Numbered from the stretch's first letter, positions 1 through 8,789 are shown. The stretch is DNA of 64,000 bases from Niabella soli DSM 19437 (GCF_000243115.2 NZ_CP007035.1:4278001-4342000), one strand, 5' to 3'. Translations and numbers: made by a program. The notes: a model not told the origin generated them from the letters alone.

Positions 1-6
1 ATGTGA

Positions 7-57
7 ATACCTGTGAGGTTTCCTCCACGGCGGACAGGTTCAAAACCTAACAGGTAT
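7..57. repeat. Palindromic hairpin repeat, family A (copy 1)
   Basis: An imperfect inverted repeat: the arm at 7-21 (ATACCTGTGAGGTTT) pairs with 43-57 at 14 of 15 positions around a spacer of about 21 nt. It abuts the stop codon of the aconitase gene, so it probably acts as a terminator or 3' end stabiliser for that leftward transcript. The core ACCT..GAGGTTT / AAACCT...AGGT is shared with hairpins at 5309-5341, 10943-10975 and 56828-56861. Confidence 0.6.
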
Positions 58-2831
58 TAATTATTCCTCAAATACTCCCTTAGCACGTACTGCAATATGC
101 CATCGTTCTTATAATATTCAATTTCAATAGCAGAATCCAGTCGGGCTTTTACTTTAAAATTGGTTACAGCGCCGCCAGGGTGGACGGCTTGCACGTCCAA
201 TAGTTTATGTGGCGTAAGATTGTCGGCAAGACCAGTAATGGTGTATGTTTCCGTTCCATCCAAACTCAATGATGCGGCGTTTTGTCCGTCCACAAAAACC
301 AGCGGAGCCACACCCATGCCCACCAGGTTGCTGCGGTGGATGCGTTCGAAACTTTCGGCAATTACGGCCTTTATACCCAGGAGAAAAGTGCCTTTTGCCG
401 CCCAGTCTCGGGAAGAGCCGGAACCATATTCTTTCCCGGCCAGCACAATCAGGGGTGTTTGATCTTCCTGGTAGGCCATCGCCGTATCAAAAACGGTTTT
501 TACTTCGTTCGTAGGGAAGTAGCGGCTAAACCCGCCTTCCTTATCGGCTATTTTATTTTTGATCCGCACATTAGCAAACGTGCCCCGCATCATTACTTCA
601 TGATTGCCCCTTCTTGATCCGTAGGAGTTAAAATCAACTTTCTCCACTCCATGTGCCATGAGGTATTGACCCGCAGCGCTTTCGGGCTTAAAGGATCCGG
701 CGGGGGAGATGTGGTCGGTGGTAACCGAATCGCCCAGGTATAATAATACGCGCGCATTTTTAATATCGGCAACCGGGGCCGGGGTTTCCTTCAGGTGCTC
801 AAAGAAAGGCGATTCTTTTATATAGGTGGAGCTACTGCTCCAGTGATAATTTTCACTCAAACTTACTTCCAGTTGCTGCCAGTCGGTAGAGCCATCAAAA
901 ATAACATCATAGACTTCCTGGAAATCTTCCTGCTTCACGCATTCATTAATGGTGTTGAGGATCGTTTCCCGGCTGGGCCAGATATCTTTTAAATAAACAG
1001 GGTTACCATTGGGATCATATTCCAGCGGGTCTTCCAGCAGGTTAATATCTACCCGGCCCGCCAGTGCATAAGCCACTACCAGCATGGGTGACATCAGGAA
1101 ATTCATTTTTACCTGCGGGTGTACTCTCGCCTCAAAATTCCGGTTGCCGGAAAGCACGGAAGCTACTACCAGCTCACCTTTTTCCACCGCTTCAGCTATC
1201 TGCGCGGGCAGGGGACCCGAGTTTCCAATACAGGAAGTACAACCATAACCCACAGTGTGGAAACGCAACGCATCCAGATCCGTATTTAAACCCGAACGCT
1301 CCAGGTACTGCGTCACTACCTTCGAGCCGGGAGCTAAAGAAGTTTTAACCCATGATTTAGTGCGTAAACCCTTTTCTACAGCATTACGTGCCAGCAAGCC
1401 CGCGCCTACCATCACGGCAGGGTTGGAGGTATTCGTACAACTGGTGATAGCGGCAATAACGATGCTGCCATCGCTGAGCACATATTCCTGGTTTTTGTGT
1501 TTGATGCGTACAGACTGAATAGATTCGGTGGTAACCTCATGTGGGGCGCTGCCTTCCACGGGTACTTTGCCAAAAGTAAATTCCGTTCCGGAGCCGCCTT
1601 CGGTTAACCAGGCCGATTCCCTGCGCTCGGTTACAGATTGGTAAACCCGATTATGCTCCTTATTCAAAAGATCGGCAAATTTTGTGGAGAGCTCCTTTAC
1701 AAGTATTTTATCCTGCGGACGTTTCGGGCCGGAAACAGTGGGGTCCAGTGAGGAAAGATCAAACTCAACCACTGAAGAATATGTGATACTCTCATTCCCC
1801 GTGCGCCATAATAAATTTTCCTTGCAATAGGTTTCCACGATTTTTATCTGCTCCGCAGAGCGATTGGTGGAGTGCATGTATTCCAGCGTACGATTGTCGA
1901 TCGGGAAATAAGTAACCGTGCAGCCAAATTCCGGCGACATATTGGATATAGTAGCGCGATCGGTTACGGTCAGGTGGTCCAGCCCGTCACCAAATACTTC
2001 TACAAATTTTCCCACTACACCTTTATCGCGCAATACTTTTGTAATCGAAAGTACCATATCTGTTGCGGTGCACTGGTCGGGAATTTTACCGGTTAATTTT
2101 AGTCCGACTACTTCCGGACAGGTAAAAAAGATCGGCTGGCCCAGCATGGCCGCTTCCGCTTCAATACCACCCACACCCCAGCCAATAACGCCGATCCCGT
2201 TCACCATGGGCGTGTGCGAATCGGTACCCACCAGGGAATCAGGGAACAGCCATCCATCGCGCTCTATAATGCCTTTGGCGAGGTATTCCAGGTTTACCTG
2301 GTGACAGATGCCCATGCCCGGCGGTACCACCGTAAAATTGTTTAATCCTTTTTGCGCCCACTTCAGCAGCTCATACCGCTCTTTGTTCCGCTCGTATTCC
2401 AGATCCACATTCCAGTTATAGGAATAGTTAGTGCCAAAATAGTCCACCTGCACGGAGTGATCAATAACCAGGTCTACCGGGATGGCGGGGTTAATCTTTT
2501 GCCCGTCCTTGCCATGCCGAACAAATTCGGCTCTTAAAGAGGCCATATCTACTACAGCAGGTACGCCGGTGAAATCCTGCATCAGGATGCGCGCGGGCTT
2601 GAAGGGGATATCTTTATCTGCTGGCGCCGGCGACCAGTGGATCAGCGTTTGAACGTGCTCATCGGTAATGCCAAAGCCGTCATAATTACGCAGCACGTTT
2701 TCCAACAAAATACGAATGCTAAAAGGAAGGTGGGCAACAGAACCTTCCGGCAGTTCTTTTAAGGAACTGTACTGATGACGTTTGCCATTTATTTCTATTG
2801 CTGTCCGGGATTTTGCTTTTGATGTGCTCAT
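57..2831 (-). CDS. acnA: Aconitate hydratase
   Basis: Aconitase A interconverts citrate and isocitrate in the TCA cycle, using a 4Fe-4S cluster in the cytoplasm. The 924-residue product has the length of the AcnA/IRP1 family. The cluster-ligand motifs are visible: TSCTNTSNP, and GYGCTSCIGNSGP with its two cysteines. The C-terminal swivel domain carries the GSSRDWAAKG motif. The start is ATG, and the stop lies directly against a hairpin repeat. It is divergent from the Crp-like regulator with a gap of about 70 bp. It appears intact, and the family assignment is firm. Confidence 0.97.
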   Translation of the reverse strand: MSTSKAKSRTAIEINGKRHQYSSLKELPEGSVAHLPFSIRILLENVLRNYDGFGITDEHVQTLIHWSPAPADKDIPFKPARILMQDFTGVPAVVDMASLRAEFVRHGKDGQKINPAIPVDLVIDHSVQVDYFGTNYSYNWNVDLEYERNKERYELLKWAQKGLNNFTVVPPGMGICHQVNLEYLAKGIIERDGWLFPDSLVGTDSHTPMVNGIGVIGWGVGGIEAEAAMLGQPIFFTCPEVVGLKLTGKIPDQCTATDMVLSITKVLRDKGVVGKFVEVFGDGLDHLTVTDRATISNMSPEFGCTVTYFPIDNRTLEYMHSTNRSAEQIKIVETYCKENLLWRTGNESITYSSVVEFDLSSLDPTVSGPKRPQDKILVKELSTKFADLLNKEHNRVYQSVTERRESAWLTEGGSGTEFTFGKVPVEGSAPHEVTTESIQSVRIKHKNQEYVLSDGSIVIAAITSCTNTSNPAVMVGAGLLARNAVEKGLRTKSWVKTSLAPGSKVVTQYLERSGLNTDLDALRFHTVGYGCTSCIGNSGPLPAQIAEAVEKGELVVASVLSGNRNFEARVHPQVKMNFLMSPMLVVAYALAGRVDINLLEDPLEYDPNGNPVYLKDIWPSRETILNTINECVKQEDFQEVYDVIFDGSTDWQQLEVSLSENYHWSSSSTYIKESPFFEHLKETPAPVADIKNARVLLYLGDSVTTDHISPAGSFKPESAAGQYLMAHGVEKVDFNSYGSRRGNHEVMMRGTFANVRIKNKIADKEGGFSRYFPTNEVKTVFDTAMAYQEDQTPLIVLAGKEYGSGSSRDWAAKGTFLLGIKAVIAESFERIHRSNLVGMGVAPLVFVDGQNAASLSLDGTETYTITGLADNLTPHKLLDVQAVHPGGAVTNFKVKARLDSAIEIEYYKNDGILQYVLREYLRNN

Positions 2832-2903
2832 GATCTATTGCTTCTATTGAAACAACAAGTTACTACAAAAAAAGGTTTTATTTTGCTGGTAAAAGCTTCT
2901 TTT

Positions 2904-3479
2904 ATGCATGATTTGGTAATTGCGGCCATTGGTCGTCTTATAGAGCTGAATGAGGAGGAGAAAATATTTATAAAAACGATCTTTAAAGAAAAAAGCGTAA
3001 AAAAAGAGGAGTTCTTTTTAAGAGAGGGTGTTGTTTGCCGGGAAGTGGGTTTTATCATAAAAGGCATGGTACGCTATTACATTAATAAAGGCGGCGAAGA
3101 AAAAATTTATGGATTTGGAAAAGAAGGCGATTTTGTTTGTAATAATGAAAGTTTTCTAAGCAGACAGCCTTCCAGTAAAAATATTCAGTATATAGAAGAT
3201 GGAGTGCTGCTGATGCTTTCTTATGACAACCTGCAATTGTTTTATAAAAAAGTGCGCGGTGGTGAACGTTTTGGCCGCTTAATAGGCGAATATCTTTTTG
3301 TAGAAGCGCTTCGCCAGATCACCTCATTGTATACCGATTCTGCAGAAGAACGCTATCTTAATTTTTTACAACTATATCCCGGGTTGCAGCAGCGTATTCC
3401 GCAATATTTTATTTCTTCTTTTGTGGGCGTAAAACCGCAATCGCTTAGCCGTATAAGAAAAAGATTGTCGATTAATTAA
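2904..3479 (+). CDS. Crp/Fnr-family transcriptional regulator
   Basis: A 191-residue protein with an N-terminal cyclic-nucleotide-binding-like beta-roll (REGVVCREVGFIIKGMVRYY, then KIYGFGKEGDFV) and a short C-terminal helix-turn-helix ending VGVKPQSLSRIRKRL. Many Bacteroidota paralogs of this type regulate neighbouring genes without a known ligand. The reading frame also opens at a TTG at 2838, but the first ATG at 2904 fits the family's N-terminus better. The two small membrane-protein genes downstream on the same strand may be targets or operon partners. The effector is unknown. Confidence 0.85.
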   Translation: MHDLVIAAIGRLIELNEEEKIFIKTIFKEKSVKKEEFFLREGVVCREVGFIIKGMVRYYINKGGEEKIYGFGKEGDFVCNNESFLSRQPSSKNIQYIEDGVLLMLSYDNLQLFYKKVRGGERFGRLIGEYLFVEALRQITSLYTDSAEERYLNFLQLYPGLQQRIPQYFISSFVGVKPQSLSRIRKRLSIN

Positions 3480-3542
3480 CCTGGGTGCATCATGCCCTCC
3501 GGTTATTGCTGTTGCTTTGCATAATAATAAAATAATTATGCA

Positions 3543-3953
3543 ATGAAAACAATTACACAGAAAAGCATTTTTGCACTGACTCTTATTACAGGGTTTACGC
3601 TGGTTTTTATCGGTATTCGCTTTTTAATAGCGCCATGGGCCGCTGAGCTGGCTTTTGGCATTCATGTGAATACCGGAGGCGATTATTCCTTTCAGTACAT
3701 TAAAGGTATACGGGATCTTTTTAGCGGCGTTATTCTTTTGCTGCTGCTTTTTACGAGGCAATACCGGGCGTTGGGGTTGATTCTGCTTAGCAGTATGATG
3801 GTCCCCGTTACTGATTTTAGAGTGGTGCTGGCGCATGCTGATTTTGAAACGGCAAAATTGTACCCGCATCTTATTGCCATACTCCTTGGTCTTTGTCTCG
3901 GGCTGTATTATTTAGTAAACAATTCAAAAAATAAAAATCATGTGGCTCTTTAA
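3543..3953 (+). CDS. DUF4267-like small membrane protein
   Basis: A 136-residue protein with about four hydrophobic segments (for example FALTLITGFTLVFIGIRFLI and LFSGVILLLLLF). The motif YIKGIRDLFSG and the overall pattern resemble DUF4267 proteins of unknown function, which are inner-membrane. The stop region overlaps the start of the next gene by 14 nt, so the two are probably translated together. No catalytic residues are recognisable. It may be controlled by the Crp-like regulator 63 bp upstream, which is inferred from position only. Confidence 0.75.
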   Translation: MKTITQKSIFALTLITGFTLVFIGIRFLIAPWAAELAFGIHVNTGGDYSFQYIKGIRDLFSGVILLLLLFTRQYRALGLILLSSMMVPVTDFRVVLAHADFETAKLYPHLIAILLGLCLGLYYLVNNSKNKNHVAL

Positions 3954-4269
3954 TACTGTTTTGATCTTACATTTTCTGTCTTTTCTGACTTTTGCTGCTA
4001 CACTAGCGGCGCGATTTCCTCAAAAGGAACGGAGACTTTATAGGCATACTCTTTTTCTGGGCATCGCTATATTGGCTACGGGATTGGGTATGGTAGCTAT
4101 AACATATCCTGCTGTTCAATACAATAAAATTGTTCCAAAGTTGCTTCTTTTTGTTGCCATCAGCATATTGTGCGGTATTTACAATAAAAAGGTTGTACCG
4201 GCGGGTGTTTATTATACGATGATTGGGCTGTTGGTGCTGGCAAGTGTTATAGGTGTGGCGCGGTTTTAA
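3940..4269 (+). CDS. Small four-helix membrane protein
   Basis: A 109-residue hydrophobic protein with four predicted transmembrane segments (from LILHFLSFLTFAATLAARF to MIGLLVLASVIGVARF). I do not recognise the family. The ATG sits inside the 3' end of the preceding DUF4267-like gene (14-nt overlap), which supports a real, co-translated gene pair. A role as a partner of that protein is inference. Confidence 0.7.
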   Translation: MWLFNTVLILHFLSFLTFAATLAARFPQKERRLYRHTLFLGIAILATGLGMVAITYPAVQYNKIVPKLLLFVAISILCGIYNKKVVPAGVYYTMIGLLVLASVIGVARF

Positions 4270-4333
4270 TGAAACAGGATCCTGTTTGCAGGCCGGCATA
4301 GTTGTATTTTTCTTACTTTGAGCTCAAAATACC

Positions 4334-4347
4334 ATAGTGTTTACTAT
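4334..4347. promoter_or_regulatory. Inverted repeat before the WYL regulator gene
   Basis: ATAGT-GTTT-ACTAT is a perfect 5-bp inverted repeat that ends 8 bp before the ATG of the WYL-domain regulator. This position would suit an autoregulatory operator. Only position and symmetry support this. Confidence 0.3.
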
Positions 4348-4355
4348 TTTGCATC

Positions 4356-5318
4356 ATGGCCACCGAACCCATAAATAAATTTGATCGTATCGTTTCGATC
4401 CTGATCCAGTTACAATCGAAGCGGATCGTAAAAGCCCAGGATCTTGCCGATCGGTTTGATGTAAGCCTGCGCACCATCTACCGGGATATACGCAGTTTAC
4501 AAACAGCCGGTGTGCCTATTTCCAGCGAAGCAGGAGTAGGCTATGAATTGGTGGAGGGGTACCGGTTGCCTCCTGTTATGTTCACCCGGGAAGAAGCTTC
4601 CAGTTTTGTGGCGGCAGAAAAGCTGATGCAGAAATTTATCGACAAGCGCTTGCGGGATCATTTTGTCGCGGCCATTACCAAAATGAAAGCAGTATTGCGT
4701 ATGGCGGAGAAGGATTGGATCAGCAGTATCGAATCACAAGTGTTGGTGAGAGGCGGGCAACATATTTTTAACGAAAAGGTGCCAGAAGCTTTGTCGGTAT
4801 TATTTGATAGCCTGGCGCAAAAAGTGCAGTTGGAGATCAGCTATAAAAAACTGGAATCTGATAAAGCGGAAAAGCGACAAATAGAGCCGGTAGGCGTCTT
4901 TCATGAAAACAATTTTTGGTATTTAATGGCCTGGTGTCATTTGCGGAGCGACTACCGCCAGTTCCGGACGGATCGCATCCAGGCGATCCGGAAGCTGGAT
5001 AGCGCTTTTACAAAAGAGCATCCCGAGCTGGAACATTTTTTAACACAACCCAAAGATGGCCCCAGGACGAAAGTGCGCATCGTTGTGGACCTGCAAATAG
5101 CAAGATATCTGGACCGCCAAAAAGAACATCATGGCTTTGTAGCGCAAGAAAATACCCCAGAGGGTATTGAAATGACCTTCATGTGCCGCTATGCTGAAAA
5201 TGATTTTGCGCGCTGGTTCCTTACTTTTGGTGATTATGCTAAAATACTGGAGCCGGAAACGGTGAAGCAAGCCGTGCGAGAGATCCTGGCAAAACAGTTG
5301 GAGCATATAGACCGGTGA
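4356..5318 (+). CDS. HTH and WYL-domain transcriptional regulator (YafY-like)
   Basis: A 320-residue DeoR-like regulator. An N-terminal winged helix (residues about 8-65, with DLADRFDVSLRTIYRDIRSL as recognition region) is followed by a WYL ligand-sensing domain (around residues 160-235, QIEPVGVFHENNFWYLMAWC) and a C-terminal extension. Such proteins usually repress or activate a nearby gene in response to a ligand or nucleic acid. The convergent DinB-fold gene is a frequent kind of neighbour in Bacteroidota. The stop codon lies inside a palindromic hairpin repeat. The ligand is unknown. Confidence 0.9.
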   Translation: MATEPINKFDRIVSILIQLQSKRIVKAQDLADRFDVSLRTIYRDIRSLQTAGVPISSEAGVGYELVEGYRLPPVMFTREEASSFVAAEKLMQKFIDKRLRDHFVAAITKMKAVLRMAEKDWISSIESQVLVRGGQHIFNEKVPEALSVLFDSLAQKVQLEISYKKLESDKAEKRQIEPVGVFHENNFWYLMAWCHLRSDYRQFRTDRIQAIRKLDSAFTKEHPELEHFLTQPKDGPRTKVRIVVDLQIARYLDRQKEHHGFVAQENTPEGIEMTFMCRYAENDFARWFLTFGDYAKILEPETVKQAVREILAKQLEHIDR

Positions 5319-5341
5319 GGTTTTAGCAACCTCGCAGGTCT
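5309..5341. repeat. Palindromic hairpin repeat, family A (copy 2)
   Basis: The arm at 5309-5322 pairs with 5328-5341 at 13 of 14 positions (one of them G-U) around a 5-nt loop, with core GGTGAGGTT / AACCTCGCAGGTCT. It contains the TGA stop of the WYL regulator (5316-5318) and sits just beyond the 3' end of the convergent DinB gene, so it can act as a bidirectional terminator. Confidence 0.65.
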
Positions 5342-5346
5342 GCTTG

Positions 5347-5841
5347 TCAGGCCTGCCGCTCCCAAAAGAAAGGCGGCTGAATGCCTAAAGCTCTCAGGTA
5401 TACATAGCCCTGCGCCCGGTGATGGATCTCATTATCTATGAAATAAAGAATATTTTCATAAATAGGGAATTCATATTGGCCGAAAAGCTTGAATGTTTCT
5501 GAAAAACCTTCTTCAGGAATCTGGTTAAAATAGCCATGGATCGTTGCTGTTTCCTCGTCCCATTTTTCCAGCAACTCTTTTTTAGTGTTTACAATAATCC
5601 CCTCTTCATTGTAGGAGTTGGTATTTCGGCTCACGATGTTTTTTAAGGCCGGACCTCCAATGGCCAGTAATTCTACAACCAATTTTGCAAAAGGGCGCAT
5701 GCCGCCTACAGAGAATTCAAAAAGCTCTTTTTCGGGAAATGCTTCAATGGTTTTCCGGGTTAGATGACGATGGCCCAGCCAATGCCTTAATAATTGTTCT
5801 TTGTTGATTACTGATTCCTGTGTGGTTGTTGCGGTTGTCAT
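5347..5841 (-). CDS. DinB-fold protein
   Basis: A 164-residue four-helix-bundle protein of the DinB/YfiT group, whose members are often metal-dependent thiol transferases or stress proteins of unknown function. The C-terminal metal motif is visible as EIHHRAQGYVYLRALG, followed by PPFFW. The first histidine of the usual triad seems replaced in PFAKLVVELLAIGG, so metal binding may be altered. It is convergent with the WYL regulator. A TAGTTTTG -7-like box (5866-5873) and a perfect 7-bp inverted repeat (5885-5900) lie upstream, suggesting regulation by the neighbour. Confidence 0.85.
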   Translation of the reverse strand: MTTATTTQESVINKEQLLRHWLGHRHLTRKTIEAFPEKELFEFSVGGMRPFAKLVVELLAIGGPALKNIVSRNTNSYNEEGIIVNTKKELLEKWDEETATIHGYFNQIPEEGFSETFKLFGQYEFPIYENILYFIDNEIHHRAQGYVYLRALGIQPPFFWERQA

Positions 5842-5865
5842 AATTTTTGTTTTTGTTTAATAATC

Positions 5866-5900
5866 CAAAACTAAAACGGGGTGGTGACAACAGGTTGTCA
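5866..5900 (-). promoter_or_regulatory. Putative promoter and operator of the DinB gene
   Basis: On the minus strand, TAGTTTTG (5866-5873) matches the Bacteroidetes -7 element TAnnTTTG. Just upstream, TGACAAC-AG-GTTGTCA (5885-5900) is a perfect 7-bp inverted repeat at roughly the -20 to -35 region, where a repressor would act. No good -33 TTTG is seen. The WYL regulator next door is the natural candidate binder, by inference. Confidence 0.4.
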
Positions 5901-5914
5901 GCAGGAAAAGTATT

Positions 5915-7147
5915 TTATACCAGGTAACTGAATAAAGTATTGTCCTTATTCAATTCCGTAAATTCTATCTGGCTTTTGGTAAGTCTCCCGATAAAAGGTT
6001 CGTAGTCTTCCCGGTTTTTTAATTCAATGCCGATCAGGGCCGGGCCACTTTCCTTATTGGTCTTTTGCATGTATTCAAAACGGGTAATATCATCGTCGGG
6101 ACCCAGTATGTTGTTCACAAACTCTTTCAGGGCCCCCGGCCGCTGCGCGAAATTGATCAGGAAATAGTGTTTCAATCCTTCGTATTGCAGGCTGCGTTCC
6201 TTGATCTCCTGCATGCGGTCGATATCATTATTGCTGCCGCTTACAATGCACACCACATTTTTGCCTTTGATCTGTTCTTTAAGCAGGTCCAATCCTGCTA
6301 TGGACAGGGCTCCGGCGGGTTCGGCTACTATGGCATCTTTATTATAAAGTTGTAATATAGTAGTACAGATCTTCCCTTCGGGCACCAGCAATACATCGTC
6401 CAGGATGCTTTTACAAATAGAAAAAGTCAGATCCCCAACCCGTTTTACGGCAGCGCCATCAACAAAACGGTCAATACTGCTTAGGGCTACCGGATGCCCG
6501 GTCTTTAAGGCTTCGGTCATCGATGGGGCGCCCAGGGGCTCCGCACCAATAATTTTTGTTTTGGGGCTGACTGATTTTAGATAGCTACCTACTCCGGCAC
6601 ATAATCCGCCGCCTCCAATGGGTATAATGACGTAATCAATGTCTTTTAGCGCTTCTGTTATTTCCCGCCCCACGGTTCCCTGGCCCTCAATAATTTTTTC
6701 ATCGTCAAAAGGGTGGATAAAGGTCATTTGGTGCTGGTTGCAATAGGCAATGGCCGCGGCAGCACAATCATCATAAGTATCTCCAACCAACTGAATGGTT
6801 ATATGGTCCCCGCCAAACATATTGGTTTGCTCCACTTTTTGATTGGGCGTCGTAATGGGCATAAATACCACGCCCTTAATGTTCAGTTGCTGGCAGCTAT
6901 AAGCAAAGCCCTGGGCATGGTTACCAGCGCTTGCACACACCACGCCTTGCTGTGCCCGTGTTTTGGGCAAAGAGGATATAAGATTATAGGCGCCGCGCAA
7001 TTTATAAGAACGGACGATCTGCAGGTCTTCCCGTTTGAGATAAACCTTGCAATTGTATTGTTTTGAAAGGTTCTGGTTGTATTGTAAGGGGGTGTGGATT
7101 ACAATGCCTTTTAATCTTTCTGCTGCTTTTTCAAATTCGATGCTCAT
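5915..7147 (-). CDS. ilvA: Threonine ammonia-lyase (threonine deaminase)
   Basis: Converts threonine to 2-oxobutanoate with pyridoxal phosphate, the entry step to isoleucine. The 410 residues contain the PLP lysine region KREDLQIVRSYKLRGA near residue 39, the asparagine loop ASAGNHAQG and the phosphate-binding glycine loop PIGGGGLCAG, followed by one ACT-like C-terminal regulatory domain (from about residue 330). A single ACT domain matches the shorter ilvA forms. It stands apart from the ilv/leu operon at 10.9-21 kb. A TACCTTTG -7 box ends just upstream of the ATG. Confidence 0.93.
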   Translation of the reverse strand: MSIEFEKAAERLKGIVIHTPLQYNQNLSKQYNCKVYLKREDLQIVRSYKLRGAYNLISSLPKTRAQQGVVCASAGNHAQGFAYSCQQLNIKGVVFMPITTPNQKVEQTNMFGGDHITIQLVGDTYDDCAAAAIAYCNQHQMTFIHPFDDEKIIEGQGTVGREITEALKDIDYVIIPIGGGGLCAGVGSYLKSVSPKTKIIGAEPLGAPSMTEALKTGHPVALSSIDRFVDGAAVKRVGDLTFSICKSILDDVLLVPEGKICTTILQLYNKDAIVAEPAGALSIAGLDLLKEQIKGKNVVCIVSGSNNDIDRMQEIKERSLQYEGLKHYFLINFAQRPGALKEFVNNILGPDDDITRFEYMQKTNKESGPALIGIELKNREDYEPFIGRLTKSQIEFTELNKDNTLFSYLV

Positions 7148-7152
7148 ACCCC

Positions 7153-7160
7153 CAAAGGTA
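7153..7160 (-). promoter_or_regulatory. -7-type promoter element before ilvA
   Basis: TACCTTTG on the minus strand is a full match to TAnnTTTG, but its end lies only 5 bp from the ilvA ATG and no -33 TTTG stands about 19 bp further up. If used, the transcript would be leaderless or nearly so. Confidence 0.35.
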
Positions 7161-7180
7161 GAAAAGGAACGGCAGTTTTT

Positions 7181-7999
7181 TTAAAGTTTAAAACCAATAC
7201 CCAGTGTCATGTAAAAAAGGTTTTTACCCGTTTCCCCTTCTAATAAGTTTTGAGGCATTACATAAGAGGGAATTGCGGTAATATAGAATTTCTTTACTAC
7301 GGCAACCAGCGGAACCGATGCCTCATATGCTAAAATATGGAAGCTACTGTACGTTTGGGTAGTCTGCTGCTGCGATATGGGTTGTCCCAGGAATTTTTTT
7401 TGCTCGATATAGGTTTTAGTAAATTTTTGCGTGCCTGCATACAGGTACGCAGAGGGATCAATAGCAAAGGCTACCGGGCTGCCCGCTTTATGGATAATAA
7501 AAATATGATCAAGCCCCAAAGTGGCGCCAATATCCGTTTGCCCGCTGCTGAATTTCAGATCACCTCCAACGTTTATATTTACCGCCGTGGAATACGTGGC
7601 ATTGATACCGGTTTGCGCCTTTAACGCCGACTGGGGCAACTGGGTATTGTCCCGGTACAGGATCTGCGAATAAAAAATGTTCCCGTTAAAATGCCTGGAA
7701 GGTTTGAAGCGATATCCGCCTTCTATTATAGTGCCGGCATAAGTGGTGCCCACGGACTTATTTTGGAGGAAAATGAAGTTGCTTTGTATATACAGCCCGT
7801 TTTTTAACTGGTATCCGATGTTTGGGAGGAGTGCGCTGCTCCTCAGGCTGTCCGTTCTTCCAAAATAGTGCAGTCTGGACTGAAAATTAACGCCAACGGT
7901 TAATTCATTGTGCCGGGTACTATCTGTCTGACTAAAAGCTAATGCGGGCGCTAATAAAAGCCCCCATAGAAGAAGCCTTTTTCTGTTCCGGAGAAGCAT
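7181..7999 (-). CDS. Outer-membrane beta-barrel-like protein of unknown function
   Basis: A 272-residue protein with a clear signal peptide (RKRLLLWGLLLAPALAFSQ) followed by alternating beta-strand-like segments and a C-terminal GIGFKL ending with hydrophobic residues, typical of Bacteroidota outer-membrane barrels. The frame is open further up to 8065, but the ATG at 7999 gives a proper signal peptide and keeps the upstream terminator outside the gene. I do not recognise a specific family. It follows the Ala-rich secreted-protein gene on the same strand. Confidence 0.75.
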   Translation of the reverse strand: MLLRNRKRLLLWGLLLAPALAFSQTDSTRHNELTVGVNFQSRLHYFGRTDSLRSSALLPNIGYQLKNGLYIQSNFIFLQNKSVGTTYAGTIIEGGYRFKPSRHFNGNIFYSQILYRDNTQLPQSALKAQTGINATYSTAVNINVGGDLKFSSGQTDIGATLGLDHIFIIHKAGSPVAFAIDPSAYLYAGTQKFTKTYIEQKKFLGQPISQQQTTQTYSSFHILAYEASVPLVAVVKKFYITAIPSYVMPQNLLEGETGKNLFYMTLGIGFKL

Positions 8000-8023
8000 A
8001 TGTAAAAAGTTAGTGTATAAAAT

Positions 8024-8048
8024 TTGCCCTCTTTGAATAAGAGGGCAA
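8024..8048 (-). terminator. Intrinsic terminator after the Ala-rich protein gene
   Basis: The 8-bp perfect stem TTGCCCTC / GAGGGCAA has a 9-nt loop. Read leftwards, the stem is followed by AAATTTTAT. It lies 27 bp past the stop of the gene at 8076-8789 and before the next gene's ATG at 7999. Confidence 0.65.
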
Positions 8049-8075
8049 TTATTACGATATGTCATGTAAGCCGTC

Positions 8076-8789
8076 TTATTTAGCTTTTACATCGCCGGAA
8101 GCACTTACCTTAACGTCTGCGGATGGCTTTACGCTTTTAGCTTTTGCTGCGCCTTTTTTTACAGCTTTTGAAGTTGCCTTGGCAGCGGCGGCTGTTTTAT
8201 TTGTTGCCGCTTTTGTGCCGGATTTGGCGTCATCTTTCATGGATGTTGCTGTTCCCTTAACCTTTGATCCGTTTGTTTCAACGGTAGCGCCGGTAGCGGT
8301 GCTGGTACCTGCTGAAAGGGCTCCCTGCTGCACTGCGGAATTTTGATTTGCATTTTCTGTCGCATGCTCATTGGCATGCGCTGCTGCATTTGTTTGTCCG
8401 TTAGCGGATGCTTCAACCGATACCGGGCTTGGGCTGCCGGCATTCGCATTTACATCCGTACTGGTGCTTGTTTGCGCTGCTGCACCTGCGTTTGCTGCAT
8501 TGCTGGCTGCTGCTGCTGTTTTTTCTACCGCGGTACTTGTGGCCGCTTTTGTTTTTTCCACGGCGTTGGAAGTGGCTGCTGTGGTCTTACCTATTGCCGT
8601 TGAAGTGGCCGACGATACTTTTGTTGCCGCATTGGTGGCTGCACTGGCGGCCTTGGCTGCAGTGGCCGCAGAAGATACAGAGCCGCCTACAGATGCTTTA
8701 ACAGCGGATCCCACGCCTACTTGCGCATGCGCAGCATTGAATGCGAGTATAGAAAATGCTGCCAGGGAAAGTTTCATAATCTTTTTCAT
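8076..8789 (-). CDS. Secreted Ala/Thr/Lys-rich protein with LEA-like repeats
   Basis: A 237-residue protein with a signal peptide (MKLSLAAFSILAFNAAHAQ). The mature part is strongly biased to Ala, Thr, Ser, Asn and Lys. Residues about 55-100 hold consecutive 11-residue units (AATSNAVEKTK, AATSTAVEKTA and variants), the period of group 3 LEA and similar amphipathic helices. The middle is Asn/Ser/Gly-rich, and the C-terminal 70 residues are basic (KATSKAVKKGAAKAK). It is probably exported to the periplasm or surface. LEA-like desiccation or stress protection is a hypothesis; low complexity makes family assignment unsafe. The long open frames on the opposite strand are by-products of GC-rich codon bias. 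Confidence 0.75.
   Translation of the reverse strand: MKKIMKLSLAAFSILAFNAAHAQVGVGSAVKASVGGSVSSAATAAKAASAATNAATKVSSATSTAIGKTTAATSNAVEKTKAATSTAVEKTAAAASNAANAGAAAQTSTSTDVNANAGSPSPVSVEASANGQTNAAAHANEHATENANQNSAVQQGALSAGTSTATGATVETNGSKVKGTATSMKDDAKSGTKAATNKTAAAAKATSKAVKKGAAKAKSVKPSADVKVSASGDVKAK

Noticed and set aside
2838-2903. Upstream TTG start for the Crp-like regulator
   Set aside because: It adds 22 residues of atypical sequence; the ATG at 2904 matches the normal start of the family.
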